Source: Pseudolysinimonas sp051954455 (lineage in GTDB: Bacteria; Actinomycetota; Actinomycetes; Actinomycetales; Microbacteriaceae). Taken from it: a stretch of DNA of 64,000 nt. Positions within the stretch are counted from its first letter, which is position 1. Every line of letters starts with the position of its first letter. The stretch is taken from assembly GCF_051954455.1 (NCBI RefSeq), contig NZ_JBQCHS010000015.1:1-64000 (forward strand), in the 5' to 3' direction. Both the position numbers and the translations under genes were made by a program. Below the pieces are notes generated by a model. That model was not told the origin of the DNA, did not search any database, and saw only the letters and a list, made by a program, of their open reading frames with translations. Below are positions 56,614 to 64,000 of this stretch, piece after piece.

Positions 56614-57257
56614 GAGGGATCCCCTTCCATCGCGACGCGGAACGGGGCCCCCGTCAGCGTTCGCAGCTCATCCACCGTCTGGTCGTCGGCCAGGCGGCGC
56701 AGCACCAATCCTCCGTCGACCACGTCGAACACCGCACGATCCGAGATGATCCGGTTCACGACGCCGACGCCGGTGAGCGGCAGCGTGCAGCGCTCGACGA
56801 TCTTCGGGGTGCCGTCCTTGGCCACGTGCTCGGTGATGACGACGACCCGCGGGGTGCCCGCCACGAGGTCCATCGCGCCGCCCATGCCCTTCACGAGCTT
56901 GCCCGGGATCGTCCAGTTGGCGAGGTCGCCGTTCGCCGCCACCTGCAGCGCGCCGAGGATCGCGGTCTGCACCTTGCCGCCGCGGATCATGCCGAAGCTC
57001 GTCGCCGAGTCGAAGATCGACGCCCCCGGCAGCAGGGTGACCGTCTGCTTGCCGGCGTTGATGAGGTCCGCATCCACCTCGTCGTCGAACGGGAAGGGCC
57101 CGATTCCGAGGATGCCGTTCTCGCTCTGCAGGGTGACCCGCACGCCCGGCGGGAGGTGGTTGGCGACCAGGGTCGGGATGCCGATCCCGAGGTTCACGTA
57201 CTGGCCGTCCTTGAGCTCCGCCGCCGCGAGCGCGGCCATCTCGTCACGACTCCACAT
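56610..57257 (-). CDS. scoB: 3-oxoacid CoA-transferase subunit B
   Basis: A 215-residue beta subunit. It has the active-site Glu in QSENGILGIGP, preceded by YVNLGIGIPTLVANHLP, and the GAMDLVAG loop. It transfers CoA between succinyl-CoA and acetoacetate, or a related acid pair. The ATG at 57257 overlaps the A-subunit stop by 1 bp, and its own stop overlaps the thiolase start by 4 bp. Confidence 0.93.
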
Positions 57258-57979
57258 CAGTTCACCACCGCGCCGCTCGGACGCTCGCGAACGGTCCTCT
57301 GCTCGATCTGCTTGTCGGACGGGTCGGCCTGCACCAGCCGATGCACGTAGATGCCGGGGGTGTGGATGTCGTCGGGATCGAGGAAGGAGCCCTCCGGCAG
57401 GACATCGTCCGCCTCCGCGATCGTCACCCGGCCGCAGGTCGCTACCAGCGGGTTGAAGTTGCGCGCGGTGAGCCGGTAGCGGAGGTTGCCCTCGAGGTCG
57501 GCCCGGTACGCGCGCACGAGCGCGAGATCGGCGACGATGCCGCGCTCGAGGATCGCGCGCACGCCGTCGAACTCCGCCTCCTCCTTGCCCTCCGCGATCG
57601 GGGTGCCGACGCCGGTGGGCGTGAAGAACGCGGGGATGCCGGCGCCGCCCGCGCGCAGCCGCTCGGCGAGGGTCCCCTGCGGCACGAACTCCACGTCGAG
57701 CTCCCCGTCGAGGTACTGCTGGGCGAAGAGACGGTTCTCGCCGACGTAGGAGGAGAGCACCTTGGCGACCTGCCGGTTCTCGAGCAGCAGACCGAGGCCC
57801 TTGCCGTCGACGCCCATGTTGTTGCTGACGACGGTCAGATCCCGCACGCCGCTCTCGACGAGCGCCCGGATCAGCGTGGTCGGGTTGCCCGAGAGGCCGA
57901 AACCGCCGACCGCCACGGTCATCCCGTCACGGGCCACGGCGCGCACCGCGTCGGCGGCGCCGCCGACCAGCTTGCCCAT
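57257..57979 (-). CDS. scoA: 3-oxoacid CoA-transferase subunit A
   Basis: A 240-residue alpha subunit with the glycine-rich GGFGLSGNPTTLIRAL, VVSNNMGVDGKGLG, ENRLFAQQYLDGELDVE and FTPTGVGT, typical of succinyl-CoA:3-ketoacid transferases. The ATG at 57979 is preceded by AAGGAG with 5-base spacing; a GTG two codons earlier is possible. It heads the scoA-scoB-thiolase operon. Beta-ketoadipate CoA-transferase is the alternative, but the thiolase neighbour fits either. Confidence 0.92.
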   Translation of the reverse strand: MGKLVGGAADAVRAVARDGMTVAVGGFGLSGNPTTLIRALVESGVRDLTVVSNNMGVDGKGLGLLLENRQVAKVLSSYVGENRLFAQQYLDGELDVEFVPQGTLAERLRAGGAGIPAFFTPTGVGTPIAEGKEEAEFDGVRAILERGIVADLALVRAYRADLEGNLRYRLTARNFNPLVATCGRVTIAEADDVLPEGSFLDPDDIHTPGIYVHRLVQADPSDKQIEQRTVRERPSGAVVN

Positions 57980-58042
57980 CCGCACTCCTTCGTCGAGGGT
58001 CCCTGAAACGCTACCTCGCGACCGGGCACCCCGCGCGGCGGA

Positions 58043-58684
58043 CTAGCTCTTCGATCCGGTCGCGACGAGCACGCCGGCGAGCCCGATCATCATCCCGCCG
58101 CCCGTCGCGCGGATCGCGGCGAGGCGCTTCGGCGAGCGCGCGAACCACCCGCGCGCCGTGCTCGCCGCGAGGGCCCACACGCTGTCGCAGAGGCACGCGA
58201 TGAGGAGGAACACGAGACCGAGCACGACGAGTTGCACCGGGACGGCGCCCGCGCGCAGGTCGACGAACTGCGGCAGCACCGCGACGAAGAACACCATCGT
58301 CTTCGGGTTCGTGACCCCGACGACGAACCCCTGACGGATCAGCGTGAACGAGCGCGCCGGCGGCCGCCCGACCTCGTCCGCGCCGTCCATGCCCTGCTTC
58401 CGGTGCCGGATGGCCTGCACGCCGAGCCAGACGAGGTAGGCCGCGCCGGCGATCTTGATCGCGGTGAAGACGGGCACCGACTCCGCGACGATCGTTCCCA
58501 CCCCGAGCGCGACCATCGCGAGCAGCGGCACGGCGCCCAGCTCGTTGCCGATCACGCTGAGCAGGCCGCCCCGTCGTCCGAGTGCGAGCGATCGGCCGAC
58601 GACGAACAGCACGGCGGGGCCCGGGATCGCGATGAGGATCAGCGACGCCAGGGAGAACGTCAGAAGGGTTCCGACCGCGGGCAT
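58043..58684 (-). CDS. LysE-family amino acid exporter
   Basis: A 213-residue membrane protein with about six spans. The LysE/RhtB signature IPGPAVLFVVGRSLALGRRG is near the N-terminus, and RQGFVVGVTNPKTMVFFVAVLP lies mid-protein. It exports amino acids or small metabolites. Starts at 58696 and 58693 are also in frame. It lies 32 bp downstream of the FMN-reductase gene, so they may be co-transcribed. Confidence 0.9.
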   Translation of the reverse strand: MPAVGTLLTFSLASLILIAIPGPAVLFVVGRSLALGRRGGLLSVIGNELGAVPLLAMVALGVGTIVAESVPVFTAIKIAGAAYLVWLGVQAIRHRKQGMDGADEVGRPPARSFTLIRQGFVVGVTNPKTMVFFVAVLPQFVDLRAGAVPVQLVVLGLVFLLIACLCDSVWALAASTARGWFARSPKRLAAIRATGGGMMIGLAGVLVATGSKS

Positions 58685-58716
58685 GTGGGACATCATGGCG
58701 CAGACGGCGAGAGGAG

Positions 58717-59328
58717 TCAGGCCCAGTCGGGGCGCGCGAACTCCGGAGCGGCGGCCGCGATCCGGGGATCGAGCCGCAGGTGGGACGCGAGCAGCGGCAT
58801 GGTGCGCGTCACGGTCTGCTCGATGCGGCCGGACAGCTCCGCGGAGTCGACGCGGTAGTCGGTGAAGTCGCCCTCGTTGGCGAAGATGCCGAGCGGCAGG
58901 GTGAGCGACTGGAAGAAGCCGAACAGCGGCCGCATCTGGTGCTCCACGAGCAGCGCGTGCCGGTCGCTGCCGCCCGTCGCGGTCAGCACGATCGGGGTGT
59001 CGGTGAGGGCGTACTGCCCGATGTGGTCGAAGAACAGCTTGAACAGGCCGGTGTAGGTCGCGCGGTACGCGGGCGAGCCGACGACGAGCACGTCGGCGCG
59101 CTCCACCGTCTCCAGCGCCCCGATCGCGGCCGGCCCGAGGTCGCTGCGGTACGGGCCGGCGCCGAGGTCGGTGAGGAGCGGTGCGAGCTCGATGAGGACG
59201 GCCTCGCCGCCCAGCTCGCTCGCGAACACGTCGGTGACGTGCTCGACGAGGGCCGTCGTGCGCGAGGGCCGGGTGGGGCTCCCGCTCACGCCGACGACGG
59301 TGAGGGGGCGCGCTCCGTCTGCTGCCAT
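58717..59328 (-). CDS. NADPH-dependent FMN reductase (MsuE/SsuE-like)
   Basis: A 203-residue flavodoxin-fold reductase. It has GVSGSPTRPSRT for FMN phosphate, VVGSPAYRATYTGLFKLFFD, the typical reductase loop, and ATGGSDRHALL. Relatives supply reduced FMN to two-component monooxygenases such as sulfonate or LLM-type enzymes. The ATG at 59328 follows CATCAT by 6 bases. No monooxygenase partner is adjacent. Confidence 0.9.
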   Translation of the reverse strand: MAADGARPLTVVGVSGSPTRPSRTTALVEHVTDVFASELGGEAVLIELAPLLTDLGAGPYRSDLGPAAIGALETVERADVLVVGSPAYRATYTGLFKLFFDHIGQYALTDTPIVLTATGGSDRHALLVEHQMRPLFGFFQSLTLPLGIFANEGDFTDYRVDSAELSGRIEQTVTRTMPLLASHLRLDPRIAAAAPEFARPDWA

Positions 59329-59417
59329 GCCCCGATGATGCTCCGCGGCGACCGCTGGGCGGAAACACGTGACGCCGCGTGACCTCGGGTGACGCCCGGC
59401 GACCGGAGACGATCGGG

Positions 59418-59423
59418 CAGGCT
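59418..59423 (+). promoter_or_regulatory. leaderless-register -10 CAGGCT
   Basis: CAGGCT with spacer GGGGGC to the ATG at 59430; compare CAGGGT-GGGGGC-ATG at 40748. Confidence 0.5.
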
Positions 59424-59429
59424 GGGGGC

Positions 59430-60293
59430 ATGACCGCCGCCGAACGCCTGACCGACCCGATCGCCTATCACGGCGAGGGGCCGTTCTGGGATGCGGAGCG
59501 CTCCCGCCTGCTCCTCGTCGACATGCTCGCCGGCGCGATCGTGAGCCGCGACGAGAGCGGTCGGATCGAGCGGCACGCGGTGCCGTCGCGGGTCGCGGCC
59601 GTCGTCCGACGGCGCGCGTCGGGCGGATTCGTCGTCGCGACCGAACGCGACGTGCTCGCGGCGGACGCCGGCCTCACGGCGTTCTCGCCGATCGCCACCG
59701 GTCTCGTCGGCGACGGCGTGCGCCTCAACGAGGGCGGGTGCGATCCGCTCGGCGCGTTCCTCATCGGGTCGATGGCGTACGGCGCCACCCCCGCGGGTGG
59801 ATCGCTGCAGCGGGTCGCCCCGGACGGCACCGTCACGACGGTGCTGGAGGGCGTGACCGTCTCCAACGGGCTGCAGTTCTCGACCGACGGCCTGACCGCG
59901 TTCTACGTCGACTCCCCCACCGGCCGCATCGACCGCGTCGACGTCGACCCGGCGACGGGAGCCTGGAGCGGCCGTCGCTCGCACGTCGAGATCGAGGGCA
60001 CCCCGGGCGGCCCCGACGGCCTCGCGATCGACGTCGAGGGCGGTCTCTGGGTCGCGCTCTACGGCGGCGGCGCGGTCCGGCACTACGACCCGGCGGGCGC
60101 GCTCGTCGAGGAGATCGCGGTCCCGGGCGCGACGAAGGTGACGGCGTGCGCGTTCGGCGACCCCGACCTCCGCACCCTCTACATCACGACGTCGCGCGAG
60201 GGCCTCGGCGACGACGAGGAGCCGCAGGCCGGCTCGCTCTACGCGATCCGCACCGACGTCGCGGGCGCTCCGCCGCTGCCCTTCGCGGGCTGA
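59430..60293 (+). CDS. SMP-30/gluconolactonase/LRE-family protein
   Basis: A 287-residue six-bladed propeller. Metal ligands are suggested by GEGPFWDAE (Glu), RLNEGGCDPLG, TVSNGLQFSTDG (Asn) and GGPDGLAIDVEGGLWVA (Asp). It probably hydrolyses a sugar-acid lactone. It is distinct from the 28.9-kb SMP-30 protein. It lies 23 bp upstream of the erythritol dehydrogenase gene, which has its own -10, suggesting a loose functional link to sugar oxidation. Confidence 0.88.
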   Translation: MTAAERLTDPIAYHGEGPFWDAERSRLLLVDMLAGAIVSRDESGRIERHAVPSRVAAVVRRRASGGFVVATERDVLAADAGLTAFSPIATGLVGDGVRLNEGGCDPLGAFLIGSMAYGATPAGGSLQRVAPDGTVTTVLEGVTVSNGLQFSTDGLTAFYVDSPTGRIDRVDVDPATGAWSGRRSHVEIEGTPGGPDGLAIDVEGGLWVALYGGGAVRHYDPAGALVEEIAVPGATKVTACAFGDPDLRTLYITTSREGLGDDEEPQAGSLYAIRTDVAGAPPLPFAG

Positions 60294-60304
60294 GCGCCCC
60301 GCCG

Positions 60305-60310
60305 TAGGGT
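60305..60310 (+). promoter_or_regulatory. leaderless -10 TAGGGT for eltD
   Basis: TAGGGT with spacer GCTGCC to the ATG at 60317. Confidence 0.7.
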
Positions 60311-60316
60311 GCTGCC

Positions 60317-61423
60317 ATGAGCAGCGTCGCCGACTCCCTTCCCGCCACGATGCGCGCCGTCGTGATGCACGGCCCCGAGGACTACCGCCTGGAGGAGCGC
60401 CCGGTGCCCGAACCCGGTGACGGCGAGCTGCTGCTCCGGGTCGACGCCGTCGGCATCTGCGCGAGCGACCTCAAGTGCTACCACGGCGCCGCGAAGTTCT
60501 GGGGCGACGAGCGGCGGCCGGAGTGGGTCGAGCGCGGACGGATCCCGGGTCACGAGTTCGTGGGAACGATCGTCGCCGGCGATCCCGCCGCGCTCGAGCG
60601 ACGCGGGGTCGCACTGGGTGATCGCGTCGCGGCCGAGCAGATCGTGCCGTGCGGCGAGTGCCTGTACTGCCGCGAGGGCTCGTACTGGATGTGCGACGTG
60701 CACGACATGTTCGGCTTCAAGGGCTACGACGGCGCGATGGCGGAGTACGTCCTGGTGCCGCCGCGCGCGCTCACCCACCCGGTGTCGCGCGAGCTGCCCG
60801 GCCAGGTCGCCGCGTTCGCCGAGCCGCTGTCGTGCGCGTTCCACGCCGTCGAGCGGGCGGAGATCCGCTTCGACGACACCGTGGTCGTCGCCGGAGCCGG
60901 CCCGATCGGGCTCTCGGCCATCGCCGGCGCGCGGCAGAAGAACCCCCTGCGGCTCATCGCCCTCGACGTGCTCGACGAGAAGCTCGAGCTGGCGCGGGAG
61001 GTCGGAGCGGACATCGTCGTCAACATCACGACGGAGGACGCGGTCGCGCGCATCAAGGAGCTCACCGGCGGCTACGGGGCCGACGTCTACATCGAGGCGA
61101 CCGGGCATCCCTCCGCCATCCCGCAGGGCCTCGCGCTGCTGCGCAAGCTCGGCCGGTTCGTCGAGTACTCGGTGTTCAAGGACGCCGCCACCGTCGACTG
61201 GTCGATCATCTCCGACGACAAGGAGCTCGACGTGCGCGGCGCCCACCTCGGCCCGCACACGTGGCCCGCGGCGATCAAGCTGCTCGAGGCGCAGACCCTC
61301 CCGATGGACGAGATCTGCACCCACCAGTTCCCGCTCGAGAGCTTCCAGGAGGCGCTGGACCTCGTGGGCGACTCGGCGGGTCGCTCCGTGAAGGTGTCGC
61401 TCATCCCGTCGCTGCGCCCCTAG
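60317..61423 (+). CDS. eltD: erythritol/L-threitol dehydrogenase
   Basis: A 368-residue zinc-dependent medium-chain dehydrogenase. The long active-site insertion ICASDLKCYHGAAKFWGDE, the structural cluster CGECLYCREGSYWMC, the VAGAGPIGLSAIAGA NAD motif and the tail IISDDKELDVRGAHLGPHTW match, from memory, the mycobacterial EltD group. That enzyme oxidises erythritol or L-threitol to the erythrulose. The matching kinase and two isomerases are at 25.9-28.9 kb. Sorbitol dehydrogenase is the alternative, but the insertion and tail argue against it. Confidence 0.85.
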   Translation: MSSVADSLPATMRAVVMHGPEDYRLEERPVPEPGDGELLLRVDAVGICASDLKCYHGAAKFWGDERRPEWVERGRIPGHEFVGTIVAGDPAALERRGVALGDRVAAEQIVPCGECLYCREGSYWMCDVHDMFGFKGYDGAMAEYVLVPPRALTHPVSRELPGQVAAFAEPLSCAFHAVERAEIRFDDTVVVAGAGPIGLSAIAGARQKNPLRLIALDVLDEKLELAREVGADIVVNITTEDAVARIKELTGGYGADVYIEATGHPSAIPQGLALLRKLGRFVEYSVFKDAATVDWSIISDDKELDVRGAHLGPHTWPAAIKLLEAQTLPMDEICTHQFPLESFQEALDLVGDSAGRSVKVSLIPSLRP

Positions 61424-61432
61424 CGACCTCGT

Positions 61433-61879
61433 CTACGCTCCGAGGCCGCGGAGCGCGAGCAGCTCGCTGCGCCAGCGGGCGTGCACGTCCCACGGGTCGC
61501 GGCCGGCCGCGACCACGTCGATGTGCGCCGCGAGCGCGGGCGTGAGCCGGAACCACTCGGACCCCGGGAACCGGTCGACGGCGAACTGCTCGTGCCGCCG
61601 CCGCTCCAGCCGGCGGTCGCCGCGCTCGAAGGCGAGCAGCTCCTGGTGCCGGATCGCCCCGAAGCGCTGACGGGGATTGGCGGTGGTGCCGATCTTGATG
61701 CGGTCGTCCTGGCGCAGGTAGTAGACGACGTCGAGCCGTGGCGGGGCGAGGTCGCCGTCCGGGACCTCGCCGTGCCGCCACTCGCAGACCGCGCAGATCC
61801 AGCCGGACGGGTAGCGCACCCCCACGCGCGAGCCGCAGACGAGGCACGGGTAGGGCAGCAGATCCTCGACCGCGTCCAT
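61433..61879 (-). CDS. zinc-ribbon plus GIY-YIG-like (MUG113/T5orf172) protein
   Basis: A 148-residue two-domain protein. An N-terminal zinc ribbon (YPCLVCGSRVG, then WICAVCEW; Cys12, 15, 29, 32) is followed by a short GIY-YIG nuclease-like domain (about 53-125) with VVYYLRQDDRIKIGTTANP, RFGAIRHQELLAF and the basic ERRRHEQFA. Some members are phage-associated nucleases, others housekeeping. The ATG at 61879 follows GACACT by exactly 6 bases. It is divergent from the small membrane protein gene. Confidence 0.85.
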   Translation of the reverse strand: MDAVEDLLPYPCLVCGSRVGVRYPSGWICAVCEWRHGEVPDGDLAPPRLDVVYYLRQDDRIKIGTTANPRQRFGAIRHQELLAFERGDRRLERRRHEQFAVDRFPGSEWFRLTPALAAHIDVVAAGRDPWDVHARWRSELLALRGLGA

Positions 61880-61885
61880 CGTGAC

Positions 61886-61909
61886 AGTGTCGCCCCGGGG
61901 GAGGACACT
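61886..61909. promoter_or_regulatory. divergent pair of GACACT -10-like elements
   Basis: Minus-strand GACACT (61891-61886) lies 6 bases before the ATG at 61879; plus-strand GACACT (61904-61909) lies 6 bases before the GTG at 61916. Both genes would be leaderless and their promoters lie back to back. Confidence 0.55.
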
Positions 61910-61915
61910 CGAGTC

Positions 61916-62101
61916 GTGCTTGAGATGCCCGGCGTTGCGCTCACCGCGCTGCCTCCGACGTCGTGCGCTGGCGGGGTCGACTGCCAGGACACCGGAACGG
62001 GCCCCGACCTCGGATGGCTCACGATCCCGGCGGTCGTGCTGGTGGTCCTCGTCGTCGTCGTGGTCGTGTACTACGCACGCCGCGGCGGCCGCGGGCTCTG
62101 A
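61916..62101 (+). CDS. small single-span membrane protein
   Basis: A 61-residue protein with one long hydrophobic segment (AVVLVVLVVVVVVYYA, about 40-55) ending in RRGGRGL, so probably N-out with a basic cytoplasmic tail. The short N-terminal part has two Cys (TSCAGGVDC). The GTG at 61916 is supported by GACACT 6 bases upstream; an ATG three codons later is possible. Its 3' end overlaps the convergent plsC-like gene by 31 bp. Unrecognised family. Confidence 0.6.
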   Translation: MLEMPGVALTALPPTSCAGGVDCQDTGTGPDLGWLTIPAVVLVVLVVVVVVYYARRGGRGL

Positions 62102-62784
62102 CCCCGCGCGGCGCCCGACGTCACGCGCCGGGGTGCGTACTCGTCGACGTACTCCTGCCCGGAGAGCTTCTGGATGGCCTGCATGATCTCGTCGGTGATC
62201 TGACGCAGCACGTCGCCGTCGTTCTGCCGACCGTAGAAACGGCTGAAGTCGAGCGGCTCCCCCGCGATCATGCCGACCTTCCGGCGGCGCGGGAGCTTCG
62301 CCCCGGACGGCATGACCTCGAACGTGCCGACCATGGCGATCGGCACGACCGGCACCTCGGCCTGGAGCACCATCCGGGCCACGCCGGTGCGGCCCTTGTA
62401 CAGGCGGCCGTCGAGGCTCCGGGTGCCCTCGGGGTAGATGCCGAGCTGGCCGCCCTTGGCGAGGTGCTCGAGCCCGGCGCCGAGCGAGCTCGACGAGGCC
62501 TGGCCGCCCGAGCGGTCCATCGGGAGCTGCTTGACCGCGAAGAAGAAGCGGCGTACGAGCCAGCCCTTCAGGCCGCGCCCGGTGAAGTACTCGCTCTTGG
62601 CGAGGAAGCTGATCGGCCGGCGCAGCATGAGCGGGAGGAACACCGGGTCGAGGAACGACAGGTGATTGCTCGCGATGATCACCCCGCCGTGCCGCGGGAT
62701 GTTGTCGAGCCCCTTCTGCCATACCTGCCAGAGCGCCCGGACCCACGGTCCGATCGCGACGTTTTTCAGGAACGCGTAGAACAT
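62071..62784 (-). CDS. plsC: 1-acyl-sn-glycerol-3-phosphate acyltransferase (PlsC family)
   Basis: A 237-residue acyltransferase of phospholipid synthesis. The catalytic motif is NHLSFLDP (His and Asp), the glycerophosphate-binding motif is YPEGTRS, and PVVPIAMVGT is motif IV. An N-terminal amphipathic helix associates with the membrane. The C-terminal tail after QEYVDEYAPRRV is basic. Confident at family level; the exact acyl specificity is unknown. Confidence 0.93.
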   Translation of the reverse strand: MFYAFLKNVAIGPWVRALWQVWQKGLDNIPRHGGVIIASNHLSFLDPVFLPLMLRRPISFLAKSEYFTGRGLKGWLVRRFFFAVKQLPMDRSGGQASSSSLGAGLEHLAKGGQLGIYPEGTRSLDGRLYKGRTGVARMVLQAEVPVVPIAMVGTFEVMPSGAKLPRRRKVGMIAGEPLDFSRFYGRQNDGDVLRQITDEIMQAIQKLSGQEYVDEYAPRRVTSGAARGQSPRPPRRA

Positions 62785-62881
62785 GTCGGCCTCGTCGGGA
62801 TCGGATCGGGAGCCTCCAGGGTATCGGCGTCCGGGTGCTTGCCAGCATCGCCGGCGGGTGCCCGGCTACCGTGGATAGGGC

Positions 62882-63679
62882 ATGCCCATCGACATCTCTC
62901 CCTCCTTCGCGACCCGGAAGGAGCGCCTCGCCCACGAGCGGGTGCGGTCCCGCCGGCGTCGGTCCGCCGCCACCCCGCGTCGCGGCCGCGCCACGCATCC
63001 GCATCGGCCGGCGCACGTGTTCCTGGCCGCCGTCTCGGCGCTCGGGCTGCTCGGGGTCGCCGCCGTGCCGGTACTCGCGACCACCGGGTCACCGGCCGAG
63101 GCGAGCGGCGCGGTCGCGGCACCCGGCACCGCCCAGCGGGCCTCCGTCGACGACCTGACGACCGCGCTCACCCGCGACGACTACTCGGCCGACGAGCCGC
63201 AGGCCCTCGTCGACTCGGCGGCCGTCGGCGACGAGCGGGTGCTCGACAACGGTCAGCTCATGGGTCAGCCGTGGGCGCTCCCCGTCGTCGGCATGATCAG
63301 CGACGGCTTCGGCCCGCGCCCGAACCACCCGGTCGCCGGCACCCGCGACTTCCACGCGGGAACCGACATCGCCGCGCCGTGCGGCACACCGATCCACGCC
63401 GCCACCGCGGGCACCGTCGTGCAGGCGGAGCCGGACGGCACCTACGGCAACTGGATCCTCCTCGAGCACGGCGACGGCATCCAGACGGGGTACGCCCACA
63501 TCGTGAACGGCGGCACCGAGGTGAAGGTCGGGCAGAACGTGGAGGCGGGGCAGGAGATCGCCCGCGTCGGTCGCACCGGCGCCGCGACGGGCTGCCATCT
63601 GCACTTCGAGACCCGGATCTCGACGAAGGCCGTCGACGCGGTCCCGTTCATGGCGAAGCGCGGCGTCACCCTCGGCTGA
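62882..63679 (+). CDS. M23-family (LytM-type) metallopeptidase
   Basis: A 265-residue exported peptidase. A very basic N-terminus (about 1-45) is followed by a hydrophobic anchor (HVFLAAVSALGLLGVAAVPV), a linker, and a LytM domain (about 125-260) with the zinc ligands His and Asp in FHAGTDIAAPCG and HLH in GCHLHFETR. It would cleave peptidoglycan cross-bridges outside the membrane. A TACCGT -10 lies 8 bases before the ATG at 62882. Confidence 0.9.
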   Translation: MPIDISPSFATRKERLAHERVRSRRRRSAATPRRGRATHPHRPAHVFLAAVSALGLLGVAAVPVLATTGSPAEASGAVAAPGTAQRASVDDLTTALTRDDYSADEPQALVDSAAVGDERVLDNGQLMGQPWALPVVGMISDGFGPRPNHPVAGTRDFHAGTDIAAPCGTPIHAATAGTVVQAEPDGTYGNWILLEHGDGIQTGYAHIVNGGTEVKVGQNVEAGQEIARVGRTGAATGCHLHFETRISTKAVDAVPFMAKRGVTLG

Positions 63680-63700
63680 GGGAGCGCGAGGATGGACCCC

Positions 63701-64000
63701 ATGACGTCGGAGTCCAACACGCGGGATCTGGAGGCGTCGATCGTCACCGATCTGCGCGACCAGCTCACCTACGGGTCCTACCTCGAGCTCGACACCCTGC
63801 TCGCGGCCCAGCACCCGCTCAGCACGCCCGAGCACCACGACGAGCTGCTGTTCATCATCCAGCATCAGACGACGGAGCTCTGGCTGAAGCTGGTGCTGCA
63901 CGAGCTGCGCGCGGCCTGCGCGTCGCTCGCGGCCGACAACCTTCGCGACGCGCTCAAGAAGATCGCCCGGGTCAAGCACATCCAGCGCTCGATGATCGAG
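63701..64000 (+). CDS. kynA: tryptophan 2,3-dioxygenase, N-terminal part (cut by window end)
   Basis: The first 100 codons of a heme dioxygenase that opens tryptophan to N-formylkynurenine. The read starts MTSESNTRDLEASIVTDLRD and continues LTYGSYLELDTLLAAQHPLS, then HDELLFIIQHQTTELWLKLV, the canonical TDO N-terminus, with the substrate-site FIIQHQ region. The heme His lies beyond the window. The ATG at 63701 follows GAGGAT by 7 bases; an in-frame ATG at 63692 is also possible. Confidence 0.92.
   Translation, partial: MTSESNTRDLEASIVTDLRDQLTYGSYLELDTLLAAQHPLSTPEHHDELLFIIQHQTTELWLKLVLHELRAACASLAADNLRDALKKIARVKHIQRSMIE

Overview
The window is high-GC (by eye a little above 70 percent), densely packed, and reads as a chromosomal segment of an actinobacterium, most likely Microbacteriaceae. 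The pointers are two coenzyme-F420-type oxidoreductases, a DUF7882 protein, ECF sigma factors of actinobacterial type, and a dispersed imperfect palindrome of the form GGTCTCGATACGCCGC...GCGGCTACTCGACC that I associate with that family. No rRNA, tRNA, CRISPR array, transposase, integrase or origin was seen.

Layout. 0.1-3.9 kb: rlmN behind two SDR-type genes, divergent from an ECF41-family sigma factor. 4.0-10.9 kb: one minus-strand operon for acyl-CoA/valine-type oxidation (thiolase, etfB, etfA, acyl-CoA dehydrogenase, 3-hydroxyisobutyryl-CoA hydrolase, enoyl-CoA hydratase) ending in a diheme cytochrome b. 11.0-14.9 kb: two Asp23/Gls24 envelope-stress operons, one led by an ECF sigma factor, with a CsbD gene between them. 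15.0-18.7 kb: an NMT1/THI5-type ABC importer. 18.9-25.2 kb: reductive pyrimidine catabolism (F420-type oxidoreductase, dihydropyrimidinase, beta-ureidopropionase; divergently an omega-aminotransferase and methylmalonate-semialdehyde dehydrogenase). 25.9-28.9 kb: tetrulose kinase plus RpiB-type and TIM-type isomerases, whose partner erythritol/L-threitol dehydrogenase lies at 60.3 kb. 30.8-35.1 kb: GH38 alpha-mannosidase and a GPH/MFS sugar transporter. 35.1-54.8 kb: genes of stress and redox type (GGDEF, SDR, pyruvate-oxidase-like enzyme, F420 oxidoreductase, SufS-SufU, PfpI, SRPBCC, DksA-like), with an unusual acyl-CoA-dehydrogenase-like / PIG-L-methyltransferase fusion / glycosyltransferase operon at 45.6-48.6 kb. 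55.4-58.0 kb: ketoacid CoA-transferase plus thiolase. 58-64 kb: LysE exporter, FMN reductase, SMP-30, erythritol dehydrogenase, GIY-YIG protein, PlsC, M23 peptidase, and the start of tryptophan 2,3-dioxygenase, cut by the window end.

How it works together. Valine and beta-alanine/uracil breakdown converge on the semialdehyde dehydrogenase at 23.7 kb; acyl-CoA electrons would leave through ETF, possibly to the co-operonic cytochrome b. Erythritol would be oxidised by EltD and its tetrulose phosphorylated and isomerised to D-erythrose 4-phosphate by the 25.9 kb operon.

Two genome-style features stand out. Many transcription units have TANNNT (or NANNNT) exactly 6 bases before the start codon, as expected for leaderless mRNAs. 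Genes inside operons almost always overlap by 4 bp (ATGA, GTGA, TTGA) or 1 bp (TGATG), and three convergent gene pairs share a CTAG stop overlap.
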